DNA from: Bursaphelenchus xylophilus
Taxonomy: Eukaryota; Nematoda; Chromadorea; Rhabditida; Aphelenchoididae
Direction: 5' to 3'
Length of the DNA stretch: 64,000 bases
Assembly (NCBI GenBank): GCA_904066235.2
Contig: CAJFCV020000006.1
Location: 1,178,001-1,242,000 of the forward strand
The notes under the pieces are model-generated. The model was not told where the DNA came from. It ran no database searches and saw nothing but the letters and a program-made list of their open reading frames with translations. The position numbers and the translations under genes were made by a program. Below are positions 32,314 through 44,400 of this stretch, piece after piece; within the stretch, counting starts at the first letter, position 1, and every line of letters begins with the position of its first letter.

Positions 32314-35300
32314 TTATAGGAAACGATAGGAGACGTCTTCTGGGAAGATTTCATAGATCTTGTCTTCGAGGGCTTTGCTTCGGCGATCTTTGGCGTCGAA
32401 AATTTTCCAGAGATGCCCATTATTTTCAGTGACTTCTTGTTCAGTGTTCATGTATTGCTAAAATCAAAATTTGTAAAAAAATAATAACCTCTAGTCTACT
32501 ACCTATTTTTTGCCCATTACGAAAGAAACCTTCTCAAAAATTTGTGCAAAAATGACGTTATATTACACTTGACATCTGATGTCAAGTGTAATATAAATAA
32601 CTGAATACTCCACAAAATTCAACTAATTTAAGCCTGTAGATCCCACAAACATCCCATTTCAGTCAATTATAAATGAGAATCTCTCAAAAATTGGTCCAAA
32701 ATTGATGTTATATTACACTTGACATTTGATGTCATGGATAATATAAAATAACTAAAAAAATTGCCCGTTTCCGCTAAAACAAAACTCAAACCGTCCTAAA
32801 TCATATGTAAATGCAATTTTCTGGCTTAAAAAACTGTATAATTTCCCGTATTTTCTACTTGACATCTGATGTCATGGATAATATAATTTCCAATAAAATA
32901 CAAATTTCTTCCGGCAAAAAAGTCAAGAACTCAAATATGAGGTCAAGACGACCATATTTGAGCTCATAGGAGTTGAAAAACTTTTTTGATCACCAATTTT
33001 AAATCATTTTTCATCTGATGTCATGTATAACATTTAAAAAAAAAAAGTTTTACAAAAGCGCCAAATTGCATTCAGTAAACCCTCAATTACACCCTAAAAC
33101 TTCTATCTATTCATTTTCCTACCTTCCCAAACCTCCATCACAACTTTTTCCCACTTTTTTCCATCAAATGTCATGTACAATATAAAACCTCGTCCCAATC
33201 CCCAAACCCCTTACAATCCTCAAGTTGGATGGTATCAGCTGGACAGAATAGTGGCTCTCCGGGTCGAAGGGCTCATCCAGTTTGCTTGAGAACAGTCCAG
33301 ACGAGTCTTTCGAAAGGACGAACAAGACCTGCCACTTCTTCATGTCGATGCCGCGGCGGTGGAACGCCAGGTTCACGGCCATGTCCAGACGGTATCCGCG
33401 GAAGGTGGAGTCGATTTGGACGAGTTGCGTATCGCAGGTGGTGTCGGGGTAGTCGATTTGAATGATTTTTATGCCCTTGGGGAAGATCTTTTTGGTTTCC
33501 TTTCTGGGGTCGGTTTTGACGCGTTCCAGCTCGGCTCGTTGCTGCAAATATCGCAACCTTTCATTTGGGGCAGACCGAGATTGGCCCAGTATGTAAAAAA
33601 TTCATCGAAAATTGGCATGAAATAGCTAATATTGAATTTTTTGCGATTTTTAAATGATCCACCCTTGCCATAGCCGAATTTTTGGTTGATGTTGACACTT
33701 CATGGTCCTGTCTTTTCATGGCAAGCTTTTTGAGAGCAAATCAAATTATTACATCGTAAAAAATGCCAAATATTTTGAGATTTTCTGGAATTTCCGCGGA
33801 TTTTTGAAGATCCACCCTTGCCATACCCAAAAAATTTTAGAAATGAGTCTTTAGAGGTGTGATTTGAGACGTGACTAGACATTTACAATGTATTTGCGGC
33901 TACCCTTCATTTGGCGAAGATTTCATTTGGGGCAGATCGGGTATTGGCGCAGTATGTATAGCAATGTTGCAAAATTCCTTGACCAGCCAGCCAATGAGTT
34001 GAAATCACAAGTATTTTTTTTAATGGCTAGCTAAAAAACTGGATCAGCCAAAGTGTCAGAATGGCTTTGAAATCTCAAATACGCTATCCAAAAGGTTGGA
34101 AAGGGTGGCAAAAATAATAAATACATTTCTAATGGCTAGCCACAGTGTTAGAATGCCTTGGAAGACAATAGTAACGGTACAAAACACTTTCGACAGCTAT
34201 TTCGATTCTTTGGCTAACCGATCCAGTTTTTGGCGAGCCATTAACAATGTATTATTTTTGCCAAAATAATACATCTGAAAGTGTTTTGTACCGTTACGAT
34301 TGTCTTCCAAGGCATTCTAACACTTTGGCAAGCCATTAGAAATGTATTTATTATTTTTTCCACATATTCCAACCTTTTGGATAGCTTATTTCGAGATTTC
34401 AAAGCCATTATGACACTTTGGCCAATCCAGTTTTTTGGCTAGCCTTTAAAAAATTAGTTGTAATTTCAACTCATTGGCTGGCTGGTCAAAGAATTTTGCA
34501 ACATTGTCTATACATATTGGGCCAATACCCGATCTGCTTCAAATGAAATCTTCGCCAAATGAAGGGTAGCCGCAAATACATTGTAATGTCTAGTCACGTC
34601 TTAAGTCACACCTCTAAAGTCTCATTTCTCAAATTTTTAGGGCATAGCAAGGGTGGATCTTCAAAAATCCGCGGAAAATCCGAAAAATCTCAAAATCTTT
34701 GTCATTTTTTACCATGTAATAATTTGATTTGCTCTCAAAAAGCTTGCCATGGAAAGACAGGACCATGAAGTCTTAACATCAACCAAAAATTCGGCTATGG
34801 CAAAGGTGGACCATTAAAAAATCGCAAAAATCAAAATTAGGTATTTCCTGTCAATTTTTGACAAATTTTTTCAAAATAAGACCTTTTTCCTTGGCAAATC
34901 AGCTCAAAACAAGTCCTAAACTACGACTCACTTCATGCTTAACCTTCACGAGAATCGTCAACATACTGCACAGCTCTCTTTGCATCTTCTCCAACCCACT
35001 CAACATGGGATCCAACTGTTGAATCGCAACTAGTCGTACCAAGTTTTTTCGCTTTTCAATTTCATACTCTAGCGTTTTCTTGTATATATCGCATTCCGCA
35101 CGCGTTCCCTCGAATAAATACTTGACATTTCCGCATTTATTTCGACTCCTCCTAAACATCAAGAATAATATAAAAAGCACTTACAATTGAACAATTCCAC
35201 CGTTCTGAATACGAGCGAGGTCAACGACTGGCTCAATGGCACCGGAATGCCCAACCACACTGACTTTATCACCATCCAGCAACACCAGAAATCGATCGGA

Positions 35301-35424
35301 AGCTGAAATGGGTAGTATAATATAAAAAATGGGAGGGAAGCTATAAAATACGGACTGAAACGATCTTCTTCGACCTTGTAAATGGCTTCAAAAAAGGATT
35401 CTCACCTGATTTATTTGTTTTCAT
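32314..35424 (-). CDS. Gene Y: unrecognised 275-aa protein, likely paralogue of gene W
   Basis: Exons on the minus strand are 35424-35406, 35302-35185, 35151-34932, 33541-33215 and 32457-32314, with matching phases throughout. The protein begins MKTNKSASDRFLVLLDGDKV, has a central coiled-coil-like region (YEIEKRKNLVRLVAIQQLDP), and an (F)VLSKDSSGLF...HYSVQLIPSNL block that parallels VLLENEDKE...KYHVALVPTNY in gene W. No signal peptide, membrane segment or known motif is seen. Relative to W it lacks the Cys-rich acidic segment and the C-terminal domains. Intron 3 is a long foldback. A poly(A) signal lies at 32215-32210. Confidence 0.78.
33615..34855. repeat. Long foldback filling gene Y intron 3
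   Basis: The intron is 33542-34931. Arms of about 600 bp meet near 34220. Shared inverted blocks include CTACCCTTCATTTGGCGAAG, TTGAGAGCAAATCAAATTAT, ATCCACCCTTGCCATA and GTGTTTTGTACCGTTACGAT-like sequence. No coding content. Confidence 0.88.
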
Positions 35425-35594
35425 CTCATTTACGGAATAATTTCGGGATCAATCAACTAAATCAAGGTAAAATGTATTAAAACGTGGCAAAACAGAGGTA
35501 AAACAGGGTTAGATTAACAAGAAAAACATAGAAATACCACCCAAAAACCGTCAAAAAATATTTTTCGACACCTCGAAAAAAATATTTTTTTCGT

Positions 35595-35760
35595 CCAGAA
35601 AATCCGTCATCGCTGACATTATTAGGCCAACCGATGGACAATAGCGAATGGCCAGGGTAACATACCTTCTAATAGTGTTGTAAATAGACATTTTCGTAAA
35701 AATGTCTCTCGTATTTTCAAAATAAAGCCTGTCATGATGACGGATTTTCTGGACATGAAG
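35595..35760. repeat. Short foldback between genes Y and X
   Basis: AGAAAATCCGTCATC at the left and GATGACGGATTTTCTGG at the right are inverted copies. The same ends appear in gene W intron 6 (about 23880-24330). The rest of the Y-X interval (35425-36109) shows no gene. Confidence 0.65.
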
Positions 35761-36109
35761 TAAACGGCCGGTTTTGAATAAATTAACGTCGGAATTTATA
35801 CGAGAGAGGAAGAGACGATAAAATTAAAAGCAATGGGAGTCATAAAAAGAGGCCTCGACTTTTTATTTCTCCTTGGATCAACGCCTAGTGCAATATAAAC
35901 AAATAGATTTTTCGGAAAGTTACAGTAATCCAATCGTATCGGAAATAACAAATAAAGTGTCTGTAATCCCTCAAATTGTTTTGTTCCAAATTTCAAGCAA
36001 TTCCAATGTCTTTTCGACAAGCTTTATTCATTTTGATTTTATGTCTACTACAATATAAATATTGGTCAAAAAATCTCCAAAAACTGTATATTTCGGCTTC
36101 AAATTTTGT

Positions 36110-38326
36110 CTAATAGGCTGATGGGGATTTTGCATCAGGTCTTGAGTGGATTCTCTCCGGCTCCACAGCGGACTTGGTACTTGGTGAGAGTTCTGCGTAA
36201 CGGATCTCCTTCGGCCATGAAATTTTCTCCGACTCCTGAGTTTTCTCCTCTCTGTTCGAACCCTTCTTCTTTCTTTCAGTACCCCTCTTGGTTTTTCTCT
36301 TATTCTTCGATTTTTGAGTCGACATTGTTGACATTTCAGTGTTCGTTGGAACTGAAACTGGTGGCAGTAGAAGAGATGCCTGAAAAATTCGAAACAGTAA
36401 AAAAAATTAAATAAAAAATAAAATACAATCATCTATATAACGTCAAATTCAATTTTCAACCTACCTCTGAGCAAGGAAATAGTCTGTTTCCACTGCTTTG
36501 TGTCTTTTGCGCACTTGAAGATTGGGTTCCATGTATACCATGATTTTTATCTGGCTTAACAATTCGATCCGGACATGGCTTAGAGGTTGGAATATGCCTT
36601 CGAGGCAATTTTTTGCATACCTGAAAAGTTGCAGTCAAATTTAGAGGTTGCAACGGAATGCCAAGGAAAAATTATTTTGGCGGGAAATTTCTTGATTTGA
36701 ATTTTTAAGTTGGCAGTGACTGTTATGCACATAAAAATGAGTTTTCGGACACAAAAAAGAGTTTCCAGCGACAAAAAAGGACTTGGGCTATCATAAAACC
36801 ATGTGAAACAGAATGCCAAAGAAAAATTCCTTTGGCGGGAAAATCTTGATTTGAATTTTTAGATTAGCAATGACTTTCAGGTAAACTAGAATGAGTTTCC
36901 TGCCTCAAAAAAAAAGTTTCCAGCGACAAAAAATGACTTTGGCTATCATAAAACCATGTGAAACAGAATGCCAAAGAAAAATTTCTTTGGCGGGAAAATC
37001 TAGATTTGAATTTTTAAATTGGCAATCACTTTTAGGTAAACTAAAATGAGTTTTCCGCCACAAAAAAATCCCTCGGGCTGTCATAAAATCATTTAAAACA
37101 GAATGCCAAAAAATTGGCGGGAAATTCTTGATTTGAATTTTTAGCCCAAAAATGGATCTCAAATTGTGCAAAACGACATTTTCGACCTGAAAACGGCAAA
37201 ACAACATTTCTACACACCTTCCTCGGCTTCAAAAAATCCTTCTCCAGCTTCTTGATTACTTGTAAATGAACAAACTTCGGGTCCAAGTAAAACGCATCAT
37301 TGCTTTTATGCACGAATCTGTGGATCCTTTTGACCTGATGCACCAGCGTCTGACGTTTATTATAATCCTTCAGGAACTTTTTCAGCCCGCCCTGCCCACC
37401 ATTGTTGTGATGAATACACGGGTACAGTAGATAATACACCGTAATCAAGATCAGGAAAAGGGTGACAACGCCGATAAAGAGGCTGAAAACGTTACGGTAG
37501 GCGAGCATGTTTAGTTTCAGAGATTATTTTAGCTAGAAAATTGATTTTTGATTCTAAAATACGATTTTTAAATTTTTCGAAATTTCGAGATTTTTGATGA
37601 CAAAGAGGTAAAAATAGGTAAAAGAGGAGTAAAAAACATTTTTTACCGTATTTTAAGCCAGCATCACTGTTTTTGAGTCTAAAATACGATTTTAAAATTT
37701 TTCGAAATTTCGAGATTTTTGATGAAAAAGGGGTAAAAACAGGTAAAAGATGAGCAAAAAAGTATTCATCAATTGTATTTTATATCAGAATCAATGTTTT
37801 TGAGCCTAAAATACGATTTTAAAATTTTTCGAAATTTCAAAATTTTTTGCAAAAAATTGAAAAAATCATGTATAAAAATCTCAAAAATAAATAACTAAAT
37901 AAACAACACGTAATTCCAATCTGTATTTTACCCATTAATCATAGTTTTCACCTCAAAAACAAAAAAAAAAAAAAAAAAAAAAAATTGAAATTTCCAAATT
38001 TTTTGAAACCCCCAAAAAACTTACACTAGAAACTTCACAAACTCGGTAACAAAAGCGGAATGTCTCGTAAATCTCCTTGCCACAATCGACTCTCGTTCTT
38101 GCAACAGGCTTCCGAAGAATTCTTCGTGCTGCACGGTGCGGCGGGCCAGAAATCTCGTCGCTTCTGAATGTATTTTCTCCCCGTTGGTCTCTTCCAAATC
38201 GAATTCCAAATCACTGACGAAAGGGATTTGCAGCAGGTTATCCGAAAACGAGGAGTTCAGCTTGACCTTTGTTACATCGCCTAGTGTAATATAGAAGAAG
38301 GAAAAAAGGAAGAGAATTTGTGACAT
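36110..38326 (-). CDS. Gene X: predicted type I membrane protein, 330 aa
   Basis: Exons on the minus strand are 38326-38025, 37482-37218, 36620-36465 and 36379-36110; all splice phases agree. Residues 1-16 (MSQILFLFSFFYITLG) form a signal peptide. An extracellular part of about 85 residues follows, then a membrane span near 101-122 (LFIGVVTLFLILITVYYLLYP) and a basic cytoplasmic tail ending in a Lys/Glu-rich, low-complexity region (KSKNKRKTKRGTERKKKG) and ...KSPSAY. I recognise no family. AATAAA (complement at 36023-36028) lies 80 bases past the stop. Introns 1 and 2 contain gene-specific tandem repeats. Confidence 0.78.
36640..37180. repeat. Tandem repeat of about 165 bp, gene X intron 2
   Basis: Three units share GAATGCCAAAGAAAAATT, TTTGGCGGGAAAATCT and TTGGCTATCATAAAACCATG. 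They are confined to this intron. Confidence 0.8.
37535..37860. repeat. Tandem repeat of about 125 bp, gene X intron 1
   Basis: Three units share TCTAAAATACGATTTT, TTTTTCGAAATTTCGAG and GTAAAAACAGGTAAAAGA-like sequence. A 26-base A run follows near 37958-37984. Confidence 0.8.
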
Positions 38327-38578
38327 ACGACTGAAAAATAGGCTGAAAGTGGTCGAAAATGAGGGGAAAAAAGATTTGTAATTGATTTTAGATCAACTTT
38401 TTCATTCTCAAAAAGTATGACAAAATTAAAAAAAAACCAAAAAAAAATTTTTTTTAATCATCAAAATTAAATTTTTTTGCCAAAAAAAATTGGCTAAATG
38501 CATGTTGATTACCATAACTTTTGGTTAAATGCCTCTGGGTTTCTTCAAAAATAATAAAAACCTTCAAAAAAACGCAAC

Positions 38579-38650
38579 TGCCTCATGCTGGAATCGAACC
38601 AGCGACCTTCTGTTTACTAGACAGACGCTCTGCCCCTGAGCCAATGAGGC
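38579..38650 (-). tRNA. tRNA-Thr(AGT)
   Basis: The 72-nt cloverleaf is complete. The acceptor stem GCCTCAT pairs with ATGAGGC, with discriminator A. The D arm GCTC..GAGC has an A-box, TGGCTCAGGGG. The anticodon stem TCTGT/ACAGA encloses the loop CTAGTAA (anticodon AGT). The T arm GCTGG..CCAGC has the B-box GGTTCGATTCC. No intron. A run of seven T on the transcribed strand follows immediately (complement of 38566-38572) and would serve as a Pol III terminator. Confidence 0.97.
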
Positions 38651-39229
38651 ACATCGGAAGCTGAGAAAACTCTGACATTCAAATCATTCGCGGTTGAGTT
38701 AGAATGCAATCAGAGCCGTATTCTTCTCATATTTTAACAAAAAGTTAAAATTTACTTGTTTCGGAAGTCGCCAAGATCAAGCTATTTGAATATGAATTCA
38801 ACCTTTTTCCCAAACTGCGCCCTACTTTTTCGCGACCTGCGGGAGACACTTTATACGAAGGATAACGTATGACAACATTGGCTTTAAATTGTGCGCAAAA
38901 GAAGTCTGATCGAAGAGTCAATAAAGACGCACTGTGCGTAGCCTTTTGCGAGCTGCGCCCAGTAATCTTGCGGTTTGCAGTGGACATTTTATACGATGAG
39001 AGGCAAAATCGCGGGTTTGGCCAAGAAACAAAAGGTTGAACCATGTGAAAGTGTCCAAGACATTTTTACACAGAACAGGCTGAAAAATAGGCAGTTCCAG
39101 CCGGCTCTACATTATCCATGATTAAAATCTCAACAATTTTTTTCGAAATTTTTGCCTTGGTCCCTCCTTACCTCTGAAATTTTTTATTTGAATTCGAAAA
39201 AAACCTTCTTTCATTCCCACGCAAAAGGC

Positions 39230-39312
39230 ATTTCTTATCAATAAATCACGGCTTGATCTCTTTATCGGATATCATATCCGCTGCAAAACGTCATTTATAT
39301 ATAGGATTTCGA
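39230..39312 (+). promoter_or_regulatory. Promoter-like cluster of GATA sites and T-rich TATA
   Basis: TTCTTATCAATAA resembles the extended intestinal GATA site, and is followed by TTTATCGGATATCATATCCG (two further GATA cores in a dyad) and TTATATATAGG about 30 bp downstream. Only an 18-codon ORF follows (ATGGGAGAAG at 39312), so what it would drive is unclear; the SDR gene 2.1 kb downstream is one candidate. Confidence 0.25.
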
Positions 39313-40194
39313 TGGGAGAAGTTGGTTTTCTTGATCAGAGAATATTTTTTTTGATGTGCGATGCGTAGTTTTAGGGGTTTTTGAGTTGTTTTATGGTAGA
39401 ATTAATTTATTTTTTATTGAAAATCGTTTTCTGTGTTAAAATTTTTTTGTGTATTTTAAAATTTTTTGGACTTTTTAAAATCAAATTTTTTGAAATTGTG
39501 TTTTTAATCTAAATCTTTCATTTTTTTCATTTAAAATTTCTGTTATTTTTTAAATTTAATTTTTGAATTTTTTAAAGCAAAAATTTTTTTTGGTTTTTTT
39601 TATTTTATAAAAAATATATATTTTAAAATTGAATTTTTAATTTTGCATTTTTTATTTTATTATTTTTTTTACATTTTTTGGCATTTTTTACATTAAAAAT
39701 AAAAAATAAATAAAAAAATAAAAAAAATGTTTATTTATTTTTCCCCAAAAAATCAGTCAATAAAAATATTAAATCCTAGTTACTTTTTTTATGATGTCAG
39801 CCTTGACCGACTTGTCTGTTTTTTCCGCTTTCTCCGTCTCGGATTCATTCATTTACGAACCCGGGGATTTTCTCTCCCGCGGCACGGTGCGATGGGAAAA
39901 TTAGAGAGAAAATCGTGACGGGTTTCGAAAAAGGGATGGTCGATTTATCTTCCAGAGTCTTCAGAAGTCTCTTCGGTGTTCACTTATTATGCATTTTTAT
40001 TGATTTTTGGGCAGTTTTGGGGGTTTTTTTGAGATTTTCAAGTTTTCGTGTTGGGACCAAAAATTCAAAAATTTTTATTCTCAGATTTTGAGGAGACTTG
40101 GGGAATATGTAGATCATCATTTTTCATGGCATAGCAAAAAATTTTGGCTTGCGCTTTGCCGAGATCATCGAGATTTTCGATGTTTGCGAACGGT

Positions 40195-40452
40195 CAGTCT
40201 GTCGGGAAAATAATGTGGATTTGTCGCGCCCCAGTCGGAGTCTGTGAGATTTTAAAATTTTGTTGCAAAAAATACACATTATTTTCCCGACAAACGGTTA
40301 TCAGTCTGTCGGGAAAATAATGAGGACAATATCGCTGCGACCATCACGTCGCTGAAGTAAAAAGCAATTTGATTTTGTCGCAACACAATTCATTTTCTCA
40401 ACGGCGATACGCTTTTGGGTGCAATTGAGTGCTCTTTATTTTCCCGACAGCA
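40195..40452. mobile_element. Two adjacent MITE-B copies
   Basis: MITE-B is defined by ends CAGTCTGTCGGGAAAATAAT and the complement ATTATTTTCCCGACAGACTG, with internal GC-richer sequence. These copies run 40195-40295 and 40301-40452; the second has degraded right-end sequence. Other members are at 42489-43017 (with another nested at 42515-42670), 43873-43945, 46158-46775, 48735-48970, 62927-63070 and 63890-64000 (cut by the window end). Confidence 0.8.
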
Positions 40453-41422
40453 AAAAAAAAATATTTTTTTGAATTTTTAGAAAGCATAATGTATAATATA
40501 TTCGAATATGTAAAGTCTGTCTATGAAAAATCATTGTCTCATATATAAGGAAAGTGCTTTTCGGGGGCTCCTGCTTTTAGACCAGACAAATCAGAAAAAA
40601 AAGTTAAAGTCAAGCTGACTACGAATATATCCGCAAAACCTCTTCAATTGTGGTTTTTTGAGGTGGAAAGTGAACTGCAATTTGATATGAACCCATGTAT
40701 AAACTTGTTTCCCTTTACTTTTCAGAGGAAACGCCAAAAATTCCTTTCCTCTGAGCGTCTCTCCTCATTTTCCATGGTCTCTCGTCGACAAAGATTGTTG
40801 AATATCTCGGCTGCGCCGGCCAAGCGCAAGCTACAAATTTGTGGGAATGATTTACGACCAATACAGTATATCTTCACCAAATTTGAAGCAAATACGATCA
40901 TCACACATTGAGCAGTGTAAATGAGATTTTTACTCGCTTTTTGGCCTAAAAATCGCATTTTTGCTTTTTGAAATTGAAGTTTAATTGCTGGTGTTGAATG
41001 ATCATATCTTGTTAATGCTCTAAGAAGACATTATCTCGCCTTTTTTATTTTGAAGTTTTGAAAAAATCCGTATTTTAGCCTATTTTAGCCCATTTTCTCA
41101 TGAAAATCATCAAAAATCCCCTAAAAAAGGGGATTCTTGATGAGTTTTTATATTTTTCAGCCAAAAAATCGCTGAAAAATTAAGTTAATGCCATTTGTCG
41201 TACACATGATCAACAACAATGTCCGTATTTTACCTCAATCCTTCTTAAAAATCCCAAAAATTCCCCTAAAATCCCATAAAACCTCCAACCTTCCCATTTT
41301 TCATAAAAAAATCGCAGTAAAAGCTCTCCTATTCCAAAATATGCCCATTATTTATTATGACCATGACGTTTTTCGTGTTCTGCTCCCTTTCCGACACCAA
41401 ATCCGAGCCCTTTCTTTTGCAG

Positions 41423-44400
41423 ATGAGCGACAGAAAGCGCCTCAGCCCCGACGCGGCGACAAAGGAGACGCCGGCGACAGCGTCGAGTTCAACGGTGAGT
41501 TCCGTCTTTCCGGGGGGTTCCTGTGGGATTTCCGAGTTTCGGAGCCGGCGCTTTTGTATTTTAGAAGGGTTATTTTCGAAGGTTTCGTGAAAAAATTTCT
41601 TAAAAACGGGTCTAATTTTGGGTTAGATTCTCCTTTGAAACTGAATCTTAGCCCCATTTTTATTAACGGGAAGTACTAGGGGGGCCAAAAAAGTGATGAC
41701 ATTTTGGCCCGATTGGTACATTTTTTGGGCCTTTCCAGCCTTAAGCTTCGTATTTGATCGATTTTTTTGCATCGATTCGTTGTTTTATGCATGGAGGAGG
41801 CATAAAACAACGAGAGAAGGCTTCATTAATAAAAATAATAAGATTGACCGGGTCCTAGGCCAGTTTATCACCTCTTTTGAGCCATTATACCCGTCTTACT
41901 CCAATAATATTTATATAGATAAGACTTATGGGTCTCCGTCTTTTTTGAGGCAAAACTAGTGGGATTTCTATGTTACAATAGCTCAAGGTTAAGAAAGATG
42001 ATGTTAAAAATAGCTAAAATTAGAAAGGGCGCTATTGTGTGTAAGTCTTCGCCGAAGCTTCGGCGGAGCTTCGCCAAGCATCCAACGGCTTTCACAGGCC
42101 TTGTAGACACCTTCTACAACCTCTTTTGGGTTGTAGGAGGTGTATGCCTGCCCTACATCTCGTATCTGTAGTGGGCGTAGATAGGTATCGAGAATAGACA
42201 CAGGTTTTGGAATAAGGTTTATTGAGAAGACCACACCGGGAAAGGGAAATGAGATAATGTTCTAATAATTGGTGACGAGACGTTTCTTTTATATGAGTTG
42301 GTTTATGCTAATTTCTGTGGGAATTGTGGAGACCTTTGAGGCTCCACAACATGTTGTTCTTTTTCGCTTATGTTTTTTTTTATTAAAATAGTCTTTTTCG
42401 CTTATGTAAGGAGATGTTGCAACAGTATCCATCAATGTTGTGTTGACCTGGACTGTCGTAGGACCTGAAAATTATAATTTTCTTTTATCAGTTAGTCGGG
42501 AAAATAGTGAAATATCAGTCTGTCGGAAAAATAACGGCGGTCGTCGCGCCTCGGAATCGCCCATCATCGCTTTGCGACTGCAAGCCGCGGCTTGGGATTT
42601 GGTGCGCGATAGCGGCGAGGCGAGACATTTTGATGCGACGATCCGCCGTTATTTTTCCGACAGACCGATATTGGCGGGTCATCGCAGCAAAAGCAAAAGA
42701 TTTGCCTCATCGAAGAAACAGTGCTGTCGCGCACCAAAAATCCCCAGCTTCGGCAGCCGTCGCAGAGCGATGATGCACGTCAATCCAAAATAGAAGAAAA
42801 AAATTTCCCGCCGCTTTTTGGTGATTCGTTCAAAACGAAATGTCACTATCCGATAAAAAAGCATTTTCTTATCTTTCTTCTTTCTTTTCGAAAAAATGCA
42901 ATTATTTCGGGCGAGAAAAAGTGCCGATAATTCGGGTTCAGGAAATGCGCTGCATTGCCGTGTGACGGGCGACCCCAAGGCGCGACGAATCCACATTATT
43001 TTCCCGACAGACTGATAACTCCTTAATGATCTCACCGATGAGTTTCTTTCCTCTAGTTTTTGAGTTTTTGCAGTGACAAGTTTTCTGCTTCAGGTGTAAT
43101 AAACACCGCCTCTACTCTCAACTGTAATTGCAACGTTTTTTCGCTTTTCTTTCGTCGCTTAATTGAGAGTAATGGATGAAGCAAAAGTTCGCCCATGGAT
43201 AGAACTTTAAACAAACCCCCGTTTTCACAAGACATTTCTCCCTTCCCCAATGTAAACAGGAAAGCCCATGCGACGCGACATTACAGTAAAAGTTGATGTT
43301 TTTGGACGCGCTGAACTAACGGCGAAAGTACTCAAGTGCGACGCTCATGTTTTGATGAAACTTGGCACAAATTTGGAGTAATCTTTTCTTGTGGCAAAAA
43401 AGTACCTTTTTGTATCCGGAAAGTATCAAAAAATGTGGCAAAATGCCTCTCTCTCCAAGAGAAAAACCTCCGATTTCAAAAGCGCGCCGGCTCTTTTTGT
43501 GAGAGCCCTTGAAAACGGAGTTTCTTTTAGTTGGAAAGGGAGGCATTTTGCCACATTTTTGATACTTCCCGGATGCAAAATGGTACGTTTTTGCTACTAG
43601 ATCAGGTCCGTCACTCTATAGGAGACATACTATCAGTGTGTGGCGTACTTGATCCAGTGGCAAAAAGTGTCATTTTGCATCCGGGAAGTATCAAAAAATG
43701 TGGCAAAAATGCCTCATTCTCCAAGCAAAGAAACTCCGTTTTGAAAGGCCTCACAAAAAGAGCGGGCGGGCTTTTTAATTCAGAGTTTTTTCACCTGGAG
43801 AGGAGGCATTTTGCTACATTTTTTGATGCTTCACGGATACAAAATGTACGTTTTTTGCCACTGGATCAGGTCCTGTAAGTTTGTCGGGAAAATAATACAA
43901 CTTCCCTGGCAAGATAACCAGTCTGTCGGGAAAATAATGAGCATAATGGCCAAGCAAAAATGTGGCAAAAGCTTCCCTCTCCAAGTGATAAAACTTCGCC
44001 TTGAAGGGCGCGCCCTTTTTCCTCACACTTTTTCCACTTGGAGAGGGAGGTATTTTGCCACATTTTTAATACTTCCCAGACGCAAAATGGTACCTTTTTT
44101 CCGTTGGATCATGTCCGTCACTGTATGTAAACAATGCATAATCAAAACTTCTAGGAATTGAGAACCTTGAATTCATGTGTAAACTCATCTTTTGTGTGAT
44201 GCACTTCTCCCGTTCTCTCTCCCCCCTTAAACTTTGCCCATCGCCCAACCACGCCATTCTTTGTTACAGCACGCTGGGCATTGAACTTCTTTACAGCGGC
44301 GTTATTAATAGCGACCGCGTCGTGTGATCGCGCGAAGAGGTTGTAACAGTTAGCCCCCTCTCGTTAATTGATTGCGATTTTGGTATTGTTTTTGTTCTGG

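Larger units (their letters stand above)
38656..41422. other. Intergenic region between the tRNA and the SDR gene
   Basis: I see no supported gene. A very AT-rich block covers 39400-39770. A promoter-like cluster at 39230-39320 has CTTATCAA, TTTATCGGATATCATATCCG and then TTTATATATAGG. Two MITE-B copies lie at about 40195-40295 and 40301-40452. Confidence 0.45.

Noticed and set aside
38745..39044. 99-codon minus-strand frame after the tRNA
   Set aside because: No splice or start context, with internal repeats of GCGxxCTGCG-type sequence; not protein-like.
41690..42300. Coding sequence in the early part of SDR intron 1
   Set aside because: Only short frames with no splice-phase support or family resemblance; a small dyad around CCGAAGCTTCGG is the only structure seen.
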